A stretch of DNA of 64,000 nucleotides from an uncultured Pelagibacteraceae bacterium (GTDB taxonomy: Bacteria > Pseudomonadota > Alphaproteobacteria > Pelagibacterales > Pelagibacteraceae), in NCBI GenBank assembly GCA_902558795.1, contig CACEFI010000002.1:1-64000 (forward strand), in the 5' to 3' direction. Positions 62,412 through 64,000 of this stretch are shown here, piece after piece (the first letter of the stretch is position 1; every line of letters starts with the position of its first letter). A program made the position numbers and the translations under genes. The notes beneath the pieces were generated by a model. It saw only the letters and a list, made by a program, of their open reading frames with translations, did no database searches and was not told the DNA's origin.

Positions 62412-63869
62412 ATGAGTGTCCAAATTAATTATAAAAGCAATAGTTTAAAAAATAATTTAACTAACCTTATCTTATTTGTTGATGAAAAATTCAATATTAG
62501 TGCATTAAAAAAACATATTTCAAGTTCTGAATTTTCTTACATTTCAGACCTGTTAAAGAATAGTGATCTAAAAAAAGATTTACTTGTTTTCAAAATTAAC
62601 TCAAAAAAAACAATATTTTTAGTTTCAATTAAGAAGGAAATTAAAACTTCTGATATAGAAAATTTAGGTGCCAAGTTTCATAGTCATATAAAATATGATA
62701 AAAAAAATGATTATTATGTAAATTCAGATACGGTTGTCAGCAAAATAAAGAATTTTATAGGATATTTTTTGCATGGAGTAAAATTAAAATCTTATGAATT
62801 TGACATTTATAAATCAAAAAAAAATAAAAAGCTTGTTTCTATCAATGTTATTGGAAATAAAAACAAACTATCTTCAAAAGATCAATTAAGATTTAAAGCT
62901 TTAGAAGAGGGAACTTTTTTTGCAAGAAACCTTGTTTCAGAACCAGGTAATATTTTGCACCCAGATGAATATGCAAAAAGAATAAATTCACTTAAAAAAT
63001 TTGGATTAAAAATTAGAATATATGATGAAAAGAAATTAAAAAAACTTGGAATGAATGCTTTGCTTGGAGTTGGTCAAGGAAGTATTAGAGGATCTTATCT
63101 TGTAACAATGGAATGGAATGGAGCAAAAAATAATTCAAGACCTTTGGCATTTGTTGGAAAAGGCGTTTGTTTTGATACAGGTGGTATTTCACTTAAGCCA
63201 GCTAAGTTTATGGAAGACATGACGTACGACATGGCAGGTTCAGCAACGGTAGTTGGGTTAATGAAAAACTTAGCTGTAAGGAAAGCAAAGATTAATGCTG
63301 TTGGTGTTGTAGGGCTTGTAGAAAATATGCCTGGTGGAAATGCTCAAAGACCTGGTGATATTGTTAAATCATATAGTGGCAAGACAATTGAAATATTAAA
63401 TACTGATGCTGAAGGTAGATTGGTTTTAGCTGATGCTCTTACTTTCACTGAAAGAAAATTCAAACCTAAATTTATGGTTGATTTAGCAACACTTACAGGT
63501 GCAATTATAGTTTCTCTTGGATCAGAGTATGCTGGTCTTTTTTCAAACGATGATAAATTATCTAAACAACTAATAGAAGCTGGAGATAAAGTGGATGAAA
63601 AATTGTGGAGAATGCCATTACATAAAAACTTTGATAAATTAATAGACTCTAAAAATGCTGATATGCAAAATATTAATTATGTTGGTGGAGCAGGATCAAC
63701 TACTGCAGCACAATTTTTACAAAGATTTATTTTAAACAAAACATCTTGGGCACATTTAGATATAGCAGGTATGGCTTTTTCAAAATACGGAGGAGCGTTA
63801 AATTCAGGTGGAGCAACAGGCTATGGTGTGAGATTATTAAATAAACTAATAGAGGACGATTATGAGTAA
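62412..63869 (+). CDS. pepA: Leucyl aminopeptidase (M17)
   Basis: LAFVGKGVCFDTGGISLKPAKFMEDMTYDMAGSATV, NTDAEGRLVLADALTF. Confidence 0.97.
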   Translation: MSVQINYKSNSLKNNLTNLILFVDEKFNISALKKHISSSEFSYISDLLKNSDLKKDLLVFKINSKKTIFLVSIKKEIKTSDIENLGAKFHSHIKYDKKNDYYVNSDTVVSKIKNFIGYFLHGVKLKSYEFDIYKSKKNKKLVSINVIGNKNKLSSKDQLRFKALEEGTFFARNLVSEPGNILHPDEYAKRINSLKKFGLKIRIYDEKKLKKLGMNALLGVGQGSIRGSYLVTMEWNGAKNNSRPLAFVGKGVCFDTGGISLKPAKFMEDMTYDMAGSATVVGLMKNLAVRKAKINAVGVVGLVENMPGGNAQRPGDIVKSYSGKTIEILNTDAEGRLVLADALTFTERKFKPKFMVDLATLTGAIIVSLGSEYAGLFSNDDKLSKQLIEAGDKVDEKLWRMPLHKNFDKLIDSKNADMQNINYVGGAGSTTAAQFLQRFILNKTSWAHLDIAGMAFSKYGGALNSGGATGYGVRLLNKLIEDDYE

Positions 63870-64000
63870 TACTGAACAAACATTATCAATTATTAAGCCA
63901 GATGCAGTAGAGAGAAATTTAGATAATGAAATTAAGGAAATGTTTAAAAATAAAGGTTTTTCAATCGTAAAAGAAAAAAAAATTCAAATTGAAAAATCAG
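63862..64000 (+). CDS. ndk: Nucleoside diphosphate kinase, 5' end, truncated by window edge
   Basis: MSNTEQTLSIIKPDAVERNLDNEIKEMFKNKGFSIVKEKKIQIEKS; overlaps pepA stop. Confidence 0.93.
   Translation, partial: MSNTEQTLSIIKPDAVERNLDNEIKEMFKNKGFSIVKEKKIQIEKS

Noticed and set aside
1-64000. CRISPR arrays, tRNAs, rRNAs, transposases, integrases
   Set aside because: Looked for by reading; no repeat-spacer pattern, cloverleaf, rRNA motif or recombinase protein was found. A tool scan (tRNAscan, CRISPR finder) was not possible.

Overview
AT-rich, densely packed alphaproteobacterial window; gene content and composition look like SAR11/Pelagibacterales (inference from sequence only). It is mostly core chromosome: guaA 3' end, gloA, panB, terC-like; a branched-chain-amino-acid-type ABC importer next to a DUF1445 protein and the 5-oxoprolinase genes pxpABC; a tandem glycine riboswitch before gcvT-gcvH-gcvP; an amine-oxidase/DUF1365/CFA-synthase/DUF3833/SDR/TspO block; selO; a formate dehydrogenase and molybdenum-cofactor block; a creatinase-like / amidinotransferase / threonine-aldolase operon; gshB-gshA; purF-cvpA; an MMPL exporter; dnaB-rplI-rpsR-rpsF; fabD-fabG-acpP-gmk; rsmA-pdxA-surA-lptD-lptG-lptF; pepA and the ndk 5' end. 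I saw no rRNA, tRNA, CRISPR or transposase. The most unusual structure is at about 36.4-38.5 kb. A TetR regulator plus Tat-signal SDR module lies between 60-bp direct repeats that duplicate the 5' end of a small gene resembling a phage antirepressor C-terminal domain. The module also has two perfect 16/15-bp palindromic putative operators overlapping a predicted promoter.
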